NCBI GenBank assembly: GCA_017615835.1
Contig: JAFZZI010000016.1
Coordinates: 1-64,000 of the forward strand
Source of the DNA: Bacteroidaceae bacterium
GTDB taxonomy: Bacteria; Bacteroidota; Bacteroidia; Bacteroidales; Bacteroidaceae
Length of the DNA stretch: 64,000 nucleotides
Direction of reading: 5' to 3'
Each line of letters begins with the position of its first letter. Position 1 is the first letter of the stretch. Of this stretch, positions 36,769-45,947 are shown one piece after another. Made by a program: the position numbers and the translations under genes. Below the pieces are notes generated by a model that ran no database searches, was not told where the DNA came from, and saw only the letters and a program-made list of their open reading frames with translations.

Positions 36769-38153
36769 CTGAAAGCCTCCTCGACCTTGTTTACGGGAAA
36801 TATTCCGATACCAGGTTTCCCTGTCTTAAGCCCATGCATGTTTGACGATGGAATGATGATACGTTCAAAGCCCAACTTGCCGGCCTCGGCGATGCGCTGT
36901 TCTATGCGACTTACAGGACGGATCTCGCCCGAAAGGCCAATCTCACCGGTCATGCAGACAGTACGGTCTATGGCAATGTCCAGACTGCTGGAGAGTATGG
37001 CACTGATTACGGCCAGGTCATTTGCGGGATCGCTCACCTTCAAGCCGCCTGCAATGTTAAGGAAGACATCCTTCTGTCCCAGCTTGAAGCCTGCACGTTT
37101 CTCCAGCACAGCCAGCAGCATATTCATGCGGCGCACGTCAAAGCCGATGGCACTGCGCTGGGGAGTTCCATAAACAGCCGTGCTTGCCAGCGCCTGAACT
37201 TCTATCAGGAACGGACGCACGCCCTCAATGGTGCAGGCAATTGATACTCCGCTCATGCCCTGATGGCTGTCGGTAAGCAACAGTTCGCTGGGGTTGCTCA
37301 CCTGACGCAGGCCGTTCTCACGCATCTCATAGATGCCAAGTTCCGATGTGCTTCCAAACCTGTTCTTGATAGGACGCAGTATGCGGTACAGATAGTGCTG
37401 GTCACCCTCAAACTGCAACACTGCATCAACAATATGCTCCAGTATCTTCGGTCCGGCAATAGTGCCGTCCTTAGTGATATGTCCTATGAGCAGCACCGGT
37501 GTTCCGCTCTCCTTGGCAAACTTCAGCAGCGAGGCGGCGCACTCACGCACCTGCGTAAGGCTTCCGGCCGAAGAATCAACATACTCGCTGCTTATGGTCT
37601 GAATGGAATCAATCACCACTATGGTAGGTTGAACCTCCTTTATCTGGGTGTAGATTTTTTCAAGCGATGTTTCGCAGAGCACCAACAAGTCGTTGTTCTT
37701 GCTTTGAGCATTCTGCGACAGGCGGTCTGCACGCATCTTAATCTGGCGAGCACTCTCCTCACCCGACACATACAGGACTTTCTGGCCCTCAATCTGCATC
37801 ACGGTCTGAAGGATAAGTGTGGACTTGCCTATTCCCGGCTCTCCTCCCAACAGAACGATTGATCCCGGCACAAGACCACCGCCAAGCACGCGGTTCAGTT
37901 CATCGTCCAGCATATCAATGCGCGGTTCCTCCTGACTGTTTATCTCGCTCAGAACGTGCGCACGACTGTCGTCAGTCTTGCCCGACGCGCTCTTGCGTGC
38001 ACTGACACTCTCCATCTGAGAGGTAGGCGCCTTAACAGTCATCTCCTTCATAGTGTTCCATCGGCCGCATGAGGGACATTTGCCGCTCCACTTGGGAGCG
38101 TCAAATCCGCACTCGGAACATACAAACACCGTCCTGTCCTTTATCGTTGCCAT
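36753..38153 (-). CDS. radA: DNA repair protein RadA (Sms)
   Basis: This 466-residue RecA-like branch-migration ATPase has a C4 zinc finger (Cys12, 15, 26, 29), Walker A GGEPGIGKST (103-112), the RadA-specific KNRFGS motif near 257 and a C-terminal Lon-protease-like domain. It processes recombination intermediates. It begins 3 nt after the pnuC stop in the same operon and precedes thrA by 158 nt. Confidence 0.95.
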   Translation of the reverse strand: MATIKDRTVFVCSECGFDAPKWSGKCPSCGRWNTMKEMTVKAPTSQMESVSARKSASGKTDDSRAHVLSEINSQEEPRIDMLDDELNRVLGGGLVPGSIVLLGGEPGIGKSTLILQTVMQIEGQKVLYVSGEESARQIKMRADRLSQNAQSKNNDLLVLCETSLEKIYTQIKEVQPTIVVIDSIQTISSEYVDSSAGSLTQVRECAASLLKFAKESGTPVLLIGHITKDGTIAGPKILEHIVDAVLQFEGDQHYLYRILRPIKNRFGSTSELGIYEMRENGLRQVSNPSELLLTDSHQGMSGVSIACTIEGVRPFLIEVQALASTAVYGTPQRSAIGFDVRRMNMLLAVLEKRAGFKLGQKDVFLNIAGGLKVSDPANDLAVISAILSSSLDIAIDRTVCMTGEIGLSGEIRPVSRIEQRIAEAGKLGFERIIIPSSNMHGLKTGKPGIGIFPVNKVEEAFRQLFG

Positions 38154-38156
38154 ACG

Positions 38157-38843
38157 CTATGCCTTTTTTGACATTCTGCTCCACCAGACTATTCCGTAGA
38201 TGGAGTTCATCATGTAAAAAACATATTGTACCACCATAATAGGTGCAAACTGCACTCCACGAGCGGCAGCTATTGACCACATCACCAGATTTGCAACGTT
38301 AACCGCCACCCACATAAACCACTGCTCAATATATGCAAACGTAAGCAGGAACTGTGCACCCACGGCTACGGTCATTGCAAGTGCATCGGACACGGGTTGC
38401 GGGTCATCAGTCTTAAGCAACAAACGGCTTATACCCCAAACTGCGGCAACACAAAGCACAATCAGCAAAATTCTCTGAGGCCAGCTCATCCAGCGTGTCC
38501 TGATACCCTCGTGCCCGCCGCCCAGCGCACGTTTGCGCCACTGGGCCCAGCCCACAAACTGCATCGGCACATTATAGAGCAGGAACAGCGCCGCATTAGC
38601 ATACAGCCCGCTCTTAAGCGCCATGTATCCTTGTATGCATGAGCCTAAAAAGCCAAAAATAAAGTTGAGAACGCTGCCCTTAATACCAAAAATCACGCAA
38701 AGCACGCTGCACGTTCCCGCAATGAAACTGAGTACACTAAAGTTCCCGTTCAGCACACTGACAGCCACACTCACCATCATGAATCCCAGTATCAGAAACC
38801 AATCCCACCAGGTAAATCTCGGTATCTCTATCTTTTTATTCAT
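38157..38843 (-). CDS. pnuC: Nicotinamide riboside transporter PnuC
   Basis: From ATG 38843 the 228-residue product has about seven hydrophobic segments and the PnuC hallmarks: an N-terminal TWWDWFLILGFM, then NFIFGFLGSCIQGYMALKSGLYANA, FVGWAQWRK and a C-terminal NSIYGIVWW. PnuC proteins import nicotinamide riboside for NAD synthesis by facilitated diffusion coupled to phosphorylation inside the cell. An ATG six codons upstream (38861) is possible but adds only MRRRKT. The gene lies between a DUF2461 gene (60-bp gap) and radA (3-bp gap). No NrtR or NadR gene or NAD riboswitch is visible nearby. Confidence 0.88.
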   Translation of the reverse strand: MNKKIEIPRFTWWDWFLILGFMMVSVAVSVLNGNFSVLSFIAGTCSVLCVIFGIKGSVLNFIFGFLGSCIQGYMALKSGLYANAALFLLYNVPMQFVGWAQWRKRALGGGHEGIRTRWMSWPQRILLIVLCVAAVWGISRLLLKTDDPQPVSDALAMTVAVGAQFLLTFAYIEQWFMWVAVNVANLVMWSIAAARGVQFAPIMVVQYVFYMMNSIYGIVWWSRMSKKA

Positions 38844-38878
38844 CGTCTTTCTTCTCCTCACGAAGATACAAAATAGTA

Positions 38879-38898
38879 CAAAAGGGGACAGACCCCAA
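38879..38898 (-). terminator. Weak hairpin terminator between the DUF2461 and pnuC genes
   Basis: On the minus strand TTGGGG TCTGT CCCC is followed by TTTTG. The stem is only four G-C pairs, so it may terminate partially. Confidence 0.35.
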
Positions 38899-38903
38899 TT
38901 GTA

Positions 38904-39587
38904 TCATTTTTCTTCTTTTGACCAACTGACAGCACGGTTTATGAAGTCAATGAATGGCTTGGTGGTTTTGAAAATGGCGGCTACGCGCTCTGCAAGACCG
39001 GGCTCGAGAATGAACTTTTCATCAGGGGTGAAAGCCATGCAAAAGCGCTTTAGGCGGTAATAGTCTGAATCCGGCGTATCGGCAGGGAATCCGGCCGGTA
39101 CCTTCTTGAGAGCGCCCTCATAGTCCAACTCAAAGCGCGGATCGGCCTGCGCCAGAATCTTGCGGAATCCGCCGTCACTCATCTCTATATCCTCGCGCAG
39201 AATAGCCAGCACCTTTGGGTCACACCAGTAATCACCCGCAGCCAGCATGTGGGTTCCCTCCCAACTGTCGCTGGCCGATGCACTCACCTGGAAATAGTAG
39301 CCGCTGTAAGGTGACTTTTTGCCACCCGGGCAGATATACACGCCCATGTGAGTCTTGTACGGGGACTTATCGGCCGAAAACCTTACATCGCGGTATATGC
39401 GATAGGTTATATCATTTATTGTCAGGTCACCGATGGCAGGGTCGAACTTGCGGATCTCTGCAAGCAGTTCCAGAGCAAAAGCATCAAACCGCTCCTTTAC
39501 CCGCTTATACTCATCTTTGTGCGCCATGAACCACTCACGCTCATTATTGGCACTTAGTTCCTTTAAAAAAACAAGTATCTCTTTCAT
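38904..39587 (-). CDS. DUF2461 (TIGR02453) family protein
   Basis: This 227-residue protein matches the DUF2461 family: NNEREWFMAHKDEY near the N-terminus, RFSADKSPYKTHMG at 69-82, and a late RLKRFCMAF. The family is widespread and conserved, but its biochemical role is unknown; nothing in the sequence shows a cofactor. It begins 8 nt after the upstream esterase stop, so the two are co-transcribed. Confidence 0.85.
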   Translation of the reverse strand: MKEILVFLKELSANNEREWFMAHKDEYKRVKERFDAFALELLAEIRKFDPAIGDLTINDITYRIYRDVRFSADKSPYKTHMGVYICPGGKKSPYSGYYFQVSASASDSWEGTHMLAAGDYWCDPKVLAILREDIEMSDGGFRKILAQADPRFELDYEGALKKVPAGFPADTPDSDYYRLKRFCMAFTPDEKFILEPGLAERVAAIFKTTKPFIDFINRAVSWSKEEK

Positions 39588-39595
39588 AATAGGAT

Positions 39596-40462
39596 TTAGC
39601 GCGTCGGGAGAGGTCGGTCTTCAGAGATGGCACGAATAAAACGCTTGGTTATGGTGTGTGCCGGACCAGGCATGTTGTTGTGGTCGTGACCATCAAACTC
39701 ATAGAGGTAAATCTGGTCACAACCGTTAAGTTTCATCATACGCCAGAAATAGGCCTGCTCCTCATAGCGCCCGTAGAGCTCAAGTTCGCGGTCGCCAGAG
39801 AGTACAAGCATGGGCATAGGTAGTTTACGCACATGATAGATAGGAGCAGTGTCGTCAATACGCGGCTGCAAGGGACCGATGTCCGACTGCTTGCGCACAT
39901 TGTAATGCGTGATAATCTGGGCACTGTAAGGGAACACGCCGGCTATGTCATCGGCATCAATTCCGAATTTTTCCAGATAATGTTTGTCAAGAACCACCAT
40001 ATCAATGAGATAGCCGCCTGCAGAATGACCCGCAAGGAATATCTTCTTGGTGCTGCCACCACGTTTCTCTACTTCACGGAAGGCCCAGGCAACAGCGGCG
40101 GCGGCATCTTCAATCACCTCCTTTACAGTAGCTTTGGGGAGCAGACGGTACCCTACTCCTATCACACCCATTCCGTTGTTCTGCAGTTCGGCAGGAATCT
40201 CCTTGTTACCTCCCTCTATACCGCCTCCATGGAACCATACTACTGTGGGAAAGTCTTTTATGTTCTCCGGATAATAGAAATCCAACAGACAGCGCTCGCG
40301 GGCATAATCACCTTCATCAGTACTCCTGTAAGGGATGTTGTACTCAGTGGTGTATGTGGTTTGTACCCTGCGGTTCTGGGCATGAACCGATGTTGCCATC
40401 AAAAGAAACGATGCTGCAATGAATAAAGAAGGGGATTGTTTAGGTAGAATCTTGTACTTCAT
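39596..40462 (-). CDS. Secreted alpha/beta hydrolase (esterase/lipase, HSL-like)
   Basis: This 288-residue hydrolase has a signal peptide (about 1-28, cleaved after VHA). HGGG (78-81) forms the oxyanion hole and GHSAGG carries the nucleophile Ser147. An acid residue in LSGDREL and a His in FDGHDHNN complete the triad. It would act in the periplasm or outside on small esters, perhaps on acetylated carbohydrate. It is the first gene of the minus-strand run with its own promoter at 40489-40496. Confidence 0.85.
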   Translation of the reverse strand: MKYKILPKQSPSLFIAASFLLMATSVHAQNRRVQTTYTTEYNIPYRSTDEGDYARERCLLDFYYPENIKDFPTVVWFHGGGIEGGNKEIPAELQNNGMGVIGVGYRLLPKATVKEVIEDAAAAVAWAFREVEKRGGSTKKIFLAGHSAGGYLIDMVVLDKHYLEKFGIDADDIAGVFPYSAQIITHYNVRKQSDIGPLQPRIDDTAPIYHVRKLPMPMLVLSGDRELELYGRYEEQAYFWRMMKLNGCDQIYLYEFDGHDHNNMPGPAHTITKRFIRAISEDRPLPTR

Positions 40463-40488
40463 AAAGCGATAGTTGGTTAGGTGTAGTG

Positions 40489-40496
40489 CAAAGATA
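40489..40496 (-). promoter_or_regulatory. -7 box for the esterase operon
   Basis: The minus strand reads TATCTTTG, an exact TAnnTTTG, 26 bp before the esterase ATG. It abuts the palindrome AGCACA-ttttt-TGTGCT (40496-40512). Confidence 0.5.
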
Positions 40497-40512
40497 GCAC
40501 ATTTTTTGTGCT
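40496..40512. other. Inverted repeat in a divergent promoter region
   Basis: AGCACA and TGTGCT form a perfect six-base dyad around five T. The site lies between the divergent esterase and FAD oxidoreductase genes and touches the esterase -7 box. It may bind a regulator of both, or form a small hairpin. Confidence 0.35.
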
Positions 40513-40536
40513 ATTTTTAGTACTTTAGCGCCTTGA

Positions 40537-42114
40537 ATGATTAAGGAATTACAACTCAGGGTAGAGCCGCAGTTCGCGTATAACGAGCAGGTACTCAAGG
40601 AGACTGTCTCGCGACATTGCGGACTCGATGTGCGCACTGTAAACGCCGTGCGTACGCTAAGGAAGAGCATCGACGCACGCCAGCGCACCATATTCGTTAA
40701 CCTGACCCTGAGAGTATTCATCAATGAGCAGCCCCCCGGGGACGAATTCACACGCATAGAGTACAAGCCCGTTGACGACAAGCCCGCTGTTATCGTTGTA
40801 GGTGCAGGTCCCGGGGGACTCTTTGCAGCCCTTCACCTTATTGAACTTGGCCTGCGCCCCATCGTGCTGGAGCGTGGAAAGAACGTACGCGACCGCAAAG
40901 TCGATATTGCTGCCATAAGCCGTACCCACAAGGTTAACCCTGAATCAAACTACAGTTTCGGCGAAGGCGGTGCCGGCGCCTACTCCGACGGCAAACTCTA
41001 CACCCGCAGCAAGAAACGCGGCAGCACCGACCGCATACTGAATATATTCTGCCAGCACGGAGCAAGTCCGTCCATATTGTACGACTCTCACCCGCACATA
41101 GGCACTGACAAACTGCCGAGAGTCATTGAGAACATCAGGGAAACCATTCTTAGATGCGGCGGCGAGGTACACTTCCGTACCCGCATGACCGGATTTATTG
41201 TCAGGGACGGTGTGGTGAATGGGGTATTGGCCGAACGGGACGGCTCTACTGTCAGTTTTGCCGGGCCGGTCATACTCGCTACCGGACACTCGGCACGCGA
41301 CGTTTACCGATATTTTGCAGACAACCGGTTTGCCATTGAGGCAAAGCCACTGGCTGTGGGATGCCGTCTGGAACATCCCTCACAGGTAATAGACTGCATT
41401 CAGTATCACAACCGATACGGGCGGGGCAATTATCTGCCCGCAGCGGAATACAGCTTTGTCACACAGGTAGAAGAACGCGGGGTTTACAGTTTCTGCATGT
41501 GTCCGGGAGGTTTCGTCGTCCCTGCCGCTTCCGGGCCGCAGCAGATTGTGGTGAACGGAATGTCTCCGTCCGGCCGGAACTCACTCTGGAGCAACTCAGG
41601 CATGGTTGTCGAGACACGAATCTCCGACATCGCCGCAAATGACAGCGACCTGAAAGACCCGCTTGTGATGATGCATTATCAGGAGAAACTTGAACACGAC
41701 TGCTGGCAGGCAGGGAATATGCGGCAGACCGCTCCCGCCCAGCGCATGACCGACTTCGTGAACGGCAAACTGAGTTTCGACCTGCCTGAGAGTTCGTATT
41801 CACCCGGACTCGTGTCATCGCCCCTGCATTTCTGGCTGCCCGGGACAGTAACATCGCGTCTGCGTCAGGCCTTCATGCAGTTCGGCAAGAACAGCCACGG
41901 ATTCCTGTCATCACAGGCAGTACTGATAGCGGTCGAGACCCGCACGTCTTCGCCGGTACGAATTCTTCGCGACACAGAAACACTCCAGCATGTAACGCTG
42001 AAAGGCCTGTTTCCATGTGGCGAGGGAGCCGGCTATGCCGGCGGCATTGTATCGTCGGCAATAGACGGAGAAAGGTGCGCCGAAGCAGCCGCACAATATA
42101 TGGACAGCATCTGA
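40537..42114 (+). CDS. FAD-dependent oxidoreductase (COG2509-like)
   Basis: This 525-residue flavoprotein has an N-terminal ~80-residue domain, then the dinucleotide motif VVGAGPGG (88-94) with LERGKNVRDR after it, SFGEGGAGAYSDGKL, and a C-terminal GEGAGYAGGI that closes the FAD site. It belongs to a group of uncharacterised NAD(P)/FAD-dependent dehydrogenases common in Bacteroidetes; the substrate is unknown. It is the first of three co-directional genes with gaps of 5 and 9 nt. The neighbour nnrD repairs hydrated NAD(P)H, so a redox-cofactor theme is possible. Confidence 0.85.
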   Translation: MIKELQLRVEPQFAYNEQVLKETVSRHCGLDVRTVNAVRTLRKSIDARQRTIFVNLTLRVFINEQPPGDEFTRIEYKPVDDKPAVIVVGAGPGGLFAALHLIELGLRPIVLERGKNVRDRKVDIAAISRTHKVNPESNYSFGEGGAGAYSDGKLYTRSKKRGSTDRILNIFCQHGASPSILYDSHPHIGTDKLPRVIENIRETILRCGGEVHFRTRMTGFIVRDGVVNGVLAERDGSTVSFAGPVILATGHSARDVYRYFADNRFAIEAKPLAVGCRLEHPSQVIDCIQYHNRYGRGNYLPAAEYSFVTQVEERGVYSFCMCPGGFVVPAASGPQQIVVNGMSPSGRNSLWSNSGMVVETRISDIAANDSDLKDPLVMMHYQEKLEHDCWQAGNMRQTAPAQRMTDFVNGKLSFDLPESSYSPGLVSSPLHFWLPGTVTSRLRQAFMQFGKNSHGFLSSQAVLIAVETRTSSPVRILRDTETLQHVTLKGLFPCGEGAGYAGGIVSSAIDGERCAEAAAQYMDSI

Positions 42115-42119
42115 AGGAA

Positions 42120-42983
42120 ATGAAACAGTTCAGCATAGAGGAGGCGGGAAGCCTGATGACCAGACGCAAAGATGACAGCCACAAAGGCTGTTACGGACAC
42201 GGGCTGCTCATAGCCGGCGGTATGGGCATGGCCGGAGCCTCTGTAATGGCCGCGAAAGCCTGTCTTAGAAGCGGCATCGGCCTGCTTACCGTATCGGCAC
42301 CTGAATGCAACCGCACAATACTTCAGACATCTGTTCCGGAAGCGATGGTGAACGTTGACGGCAATACAGAATGGGAGGCCCCGACAGGCGACCTGTCACG
42401 CTACAGCGCAATCGCTGCAGGGCCAGGTATCGGGACTTCAAACCTTACAGGCAAAGTCTTGAAAAGACTCCTGACGGACAACCAAGGCATTCCGATGATT
42501 CTTGACGCCGACGCCCTCAACATCATTGCAGCCGACAGGAGCACTGAACTGCTGAAAGGCACTGTCATCACTCCCCACCCGGGCGAGTTCGGCCGTCTGC
42601 TAAACTGCGACGGGCTGACTTACGAAAAAGGGAACAGAAACGGCCAGGCTTACGACTTCGCCCGGCTTCATGGTTGCACTGTCATCCTGAAAGGACACCG
42701 GACAATAGTCGCTGCCCCCGACGGCAGAGTCTCTGCAAATGTCACGGGCAACCCGGGCATGGCAACCGGCGGTAGCGGTGACGTGCTTACGGGGATACTC
42801 CTGGCTCTTCTTGCCCAGGGTCTTGATGCATGGAATGCCTCGCGACTCGGTGTCTTCGTCCATGGTCTTGCAGGCGATCTGGCTGCCTTGAGCCTGACCC
42901 AGACCGCCATGACTGCAACCGACATCATTCATTTTCTGCCGGACGCATGGAAGCATATCCATAACAATTATAACGCACTATAA
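42120..42983 (+). CDS. nnrD: ADP-dependent NAD(P)H-hydrate dehydratase
   Basis: This 287-residue ribokinase-fold enzyme restores NAD(P)H from its hydrated, damaged form. Motifs are LLIAGGMGMAGASVMAAKACLRSG, HPGEFGRLL and GNPGMATGGSGDVLTGI. The start at ATG 42120 lies 5 nt after the upstream stop; an open extension upstream is out of frame with, and inside, the FAD oxidoreductase gene and is not coding. In many bacteria this domain is fused to the NnrE epimerase; here the epimerase part is absent. Confidence 0.92.
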   Translation: MKQFSIEEAGSLMTRRKDDSHKGCYGHGLLIAGGMGMAGASVMAAKACLRSGIGLLTVSAPECNRTILQTSVPEAMVNVDGNTEWEAPTGDLSRYSAIAAGPGIGTSNLTGKVLKRLLTDNQGIPMILDADALNIIAADRSTELLKGTVITPHPGEFGRLLNCDGLTYEKGNRNGQAYDFARLHGCTVILKGHRTIVAAPDGRVSANVTGNPGMATGGSGDVLTGILLALLAQGLDAWNASRLGVFVHGLAGDLAALSLTQTAMTATDIIHFLPDAWKHIHNNYNAL

Positions 42984-42992
42984 CATCAGACT

Positions 42993-45917
42993 ATGACATA
43001 CAGATTGCTAACCCGATTCCTGACAGCAGCATGCATTCTTCTCTACGCTGTCGGAGCACAGGCAGGAAAGTCGGTCTATACCGAAAAGTTTCAGGATAAG
43101 AACGGAGTGTTCTTCACTTCAAAAGAGTTCAAGGGCGTCAAGGCCGACGGCAAGACCGATGTAAGTGATGTACTACAGGAGGCAATAAACCGCGTAAAAA
43201 CAGAACGGAACTTCGGTATTCTGTACATTCCCGAGGGGAAGTACCTCATAACCAAGACCATCTATGTGCCGGCAGCAATCCGCCTGATAGGCTACGGCAA
43301 GACCCGCCCGGTCTTCATTCTCGGGAAGAACACTCCGGGATATCAGGATCAGCCCAATTGGATGTTCTGGTTCACCAGCGGCATTGTCAACAGGGGCGGA
43401 CAACCTTCCGATGCGAATGCCGGTACCTTCTACAGCGGTTTCTCGAATATCGACATCCTGATTGAGGAGGGCAATCCCGGTGCAGTCGGGCTTCGTACCC
43501 ACTACGCTCAGCATGGAGTTCTGAGCCACTGCACTATCAACGCCGGGAGCGGATATGCAGGTCTGACAGATGTCGGCAACGAAATGGAAGATGTGGAGTT
43601 CATCGGCGGGAAGTACGGGATAGCGACCGGACGCCCATCGCCAAGCTGGCCGATGCTTATTGCCGACTGCTCGTTCAAGGGACAGACAGAAGCTGCCATA
43701 TCGTCACGTGACGCAGCCCTGACCATCCTGAGCAGCAGTTTTGCCGATGCGCCCTATGGCATTGTCTGCGAGAACGAATCCGAACACCTTTATGTCGAGG
43801 ATTGCTCGTTCGACAATATCAGCGAAGTCGCAATACTGCACAACAGGGAGATTTTATCGACCAACCAGATCAACGTCCGCAACGCTTCGTTCAGGAATGT
43901 TATAATTCCCATATCAAGGACAACAGGCCACGGCTCTGAGAGAAGTGTCTCAAAATCATTCTCCGGCATCTACAAACTTGACATACACTTTGGTTTCAGT
44001 TCGGGTTCGATGGGTCAGGGCGTATCACACAGTTCGGGACAGAGTTCCGGCACCCTCACTGAATTCAAGGCGGCGGGCAACAGCATCCCTTCGCTGCCCG
44101 ACATGTCGCAATGGGTCAGCGTTACCGATTTCGGTGCTGTAGGCGATGGCGTGGCCGATGACACTGAGGCGTTGCGCAAGGCCATTGAGAGCAGCGACAA
44201 TCTCTATTTTCCCGAAGGATGGTACCGCGTGAGCGGAACCGTCAAGATGAAGCCACAGACCAAAATGATTGGACTGCACCCCTACTCGACCCAGATAATC
44301 CTGGAAAACGGCACATCAGCCTTCAGCGGATTCGGCGGGCCGGTAGCCGTTGTGGAGTCATCGGAAGGAGGCAACAATATACTCACCGGCATAGGCATAA
44401 GCACCGGTACACTCAACTACCGCGCCGTAGCATGCAAGTGGATGGCCGGAGCAGAATCATATCTCAATGACGTCAAGTTCGTCGGAGGCCACGGAACGAT
44501 GCAGAAACCAGTGCAGACTCAGAGCCAGACAGCAATACCCAGCTTCGGAGGATACTCGCAACAGGGATGGGACACACAGTACTGGAGCCTCTGGATTACC
44601 AATGGCGGAGGCGGCACATTCAAGGATATCTGGACAGCCAACACATGCGCTGCCAGCGGTCTGTACGTCAGTGACACACAGACACCGTCGCGCATCATGG
44701 CAATATCGCTCGAACACCACCAGCGCGAGGAGTCGCGGTTCGACAACGTCCGCAACTTCAGTATCTACGCCATGCAGTACGAAGAAGAGAGTGCCGAAGG
44801 CAAGGACTGCATAAGCATGACAATGAACAATTGCCGCGACATGCTCTTTGCCAACACATGGATGTACCGTGTCATCCGCGTCAACACACCCCGCGACTAC
44901 GGCATTCTGATAACAGGCTGCAGGGACATAGACTTCTACAACATGCACTGCTGGACGCAGGTACTGCCGATGACGGCTGCTACAATATTCGACCCTAACC
45001 GCAAACTTTCAGTCTGGCCTGGCGACTTCGCGCACCAGCACATCACAGGAGACGAGAGAAGCCGGATGCCTGTAGGGGATGCCATCATGATCGGCACCGG
45101 ATATGAATTTGCCACCGGCCTGACGCGCGACAGCAAGGGAAATGTCTATTTCTGCGAGAACAGACTGAAAAAGATATACAAATGGGATGCATCGACGGGA
45201 CTGATATCAATGATTGCCGACTTTCCATGGAAACCATTCTCCCTGGCAGTCGATACAAAAGACAATCTGATAGTCATCTGCCGCTACGATCCGCAGCCGG
45301 GTCTGGGCGAACACATAGAGCGTCTGCCCGACGACAACCCGAACTACAGCGGCTGGGGCAACGGAGGCTGGGAAGCCCGTGCCTACACCATCACTTCCCA
45401 CGATGTCATGCAGCCGCTGCCACTTGTTCAGACATCATCGGTCAAGGCTGAACGCGTGATACACCCATCGCACCGCTGGCGTCCCGACTTCATCGAAGTA
45501 GCCACTTCAATGCCGGAGCAGAGCTTCCTGGCAGCAGATGGCGTAACAATAATACCGCGCACCTACGACCTGGGCCGTTCAGTACAACTGACCGCCGTCA
45601 ACCCTTCTGACGACAAGGCAGCCTACATAATCAACGAGGAGAACAAATCGACGTACAAGTTCAAGGTGCTGCCCGACGGCAGACTGGCCGAACCGGAAAA
45701 CGTACTGCCTCACGGTGACTACGGAGTCTGCACCACCCCCGACGGAACAATATTCTGCGTAGCTGAAGGACGGCTCAACATAAACAATAACAAAACCGGT
45801 GAGTACACTCAGTATGAACTTGATGAGCGTCCTCACTCGGTCGTGTTCGGCGGTACGGAGAACGAATATCTGTTTGCCACCACCAATACAGGCCTCTACC
45901 GTATCAGATACAAGTAA
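42993..45917 (+). CDS. Secreted tandem beta-helix protein (pectate-lyase-3 type) with C-terminal propeller
   Basis: The 974-residue protein has a signal peptide (about 1-24). Residues ~40-340 form one right-handed beta-helix domain (FKGVKADGKTDVSDVLQEAIN and GILYIPEGKYLI). Residues ~375-690 form a second (VTDFGAVGDGVADDTEALRKAI). Both start motifs are typical of the pectate-lyase-3 / GH28-related or GH55 superfamily. Residues ~705-974 contain SMP-30/NHL-like propeller strands (EFATGLTRDSKGNVYFCENRLKKIYKWD). It is probably a polysaccharide-degrading or -binding enzyme; no catalytic residues can be assigned confidently. It lies 9 nt after nnrD. Confidence 0.8.
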   Translation: MTYRLLTRFLTAACILLYAVGAQAGKSVYTEKFQDKNGVFFTSKEFKGVKADGKTDVSDVLQEAINRVKTERNFGILYIPEGKYLITKTIYVPAAIRLIGYGKTRPVFILGKNTPGYQDQPNWMFWFTSGIVNRGGQPSDANAGTFYSGFSNIDILIEEGNPGAVGLRTHYAQHGVLSHCTINAGSGYAGLTDVGNEMEDVEFIGGKYGIATGRPSPSWPMLIADCSFKGQTEAAISSRDAALTILSSSFADAPYGIVCENESEHLYVEDCSFDNISEVAILHNREILSTNQINVRNASFRNVIIPISRTTGHGSERSVSKSFSGIYKLDIHFGFSSGSMGQGVSHSSGQSSGTLTEFKAAGNSIPSLPDMSQWVSVTDFGAVGDGVADDTEALRKAIESSDNLYFPEGWYRVSGTVKMKPQTKMIGLHPYSTQIILENGTSAFSGFGGPVAVVESSEGGNNILTGIGISTGTLNYRAVACKWMAGAESYLNDVKFVGGHGTMQKPVQTQSQTAIPSFGGYSQQGWDTQYWSLWITNGGGGTFKDIWTANTCAASGLYVSDTQTPSRIMAISLEHHQREESRFDNVRNFSIYAMQYEEESAEGKDCISMTMNNCRDMLFANTWMYRVIRVNTPRDYGILITGCRDIDFYNMHCWTQVLPMTAATIFDPNRKLSVWPGDFAHQHITGDERSRMPVGDAIMIGTGYEFATGLTRDSKGNVYFCENRLKKIYKWDASTGLISMIADFPWKPFSLAVDTKDNLIVICRYDPQPGLGEHIERLPDDNPNYSGWGNGGWEARAYTITSHDVMQPLPLVQTSSVKAERVIHPSHRWRPDFIEVATSMPEQSFLAADGVTIIPRTYDLGRSVQLTAVNPSDDKAAYIINEENKSTYKFKVLPDGRLAEPENVLPHGDYGVCTTPDGTIFCVAEGRLNINNNKTGEYTQYELDERPHSVVFGGTENEYLFATTNTGLYRIRYK

Positions 45918-45929
45918 ACGCCGGAATTG

Positions 45930-45947
45930 TTCCCTTCAATCAGGGAA
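45930..45947. terminator. Short hairpin between convergent genes
   Basis: TTCCCT (45930-45935) pairs with AGGGAA (45942-45947), covering the stop region of the minus-strand hydrolase. It is followed on the plus strand by TGTTCTTCTTG. A weak two-way terminator is possible. Confidence 0.35.

Noticed and set aside
42015-42119. 35-codon upstream extension of nnrD
   Set aside because: It lies inside the FAD oxidoreductase gene in another frame and is arginine-rich noise; the ATG at 42120 fits the family N-terminus and 5-nt spacing.
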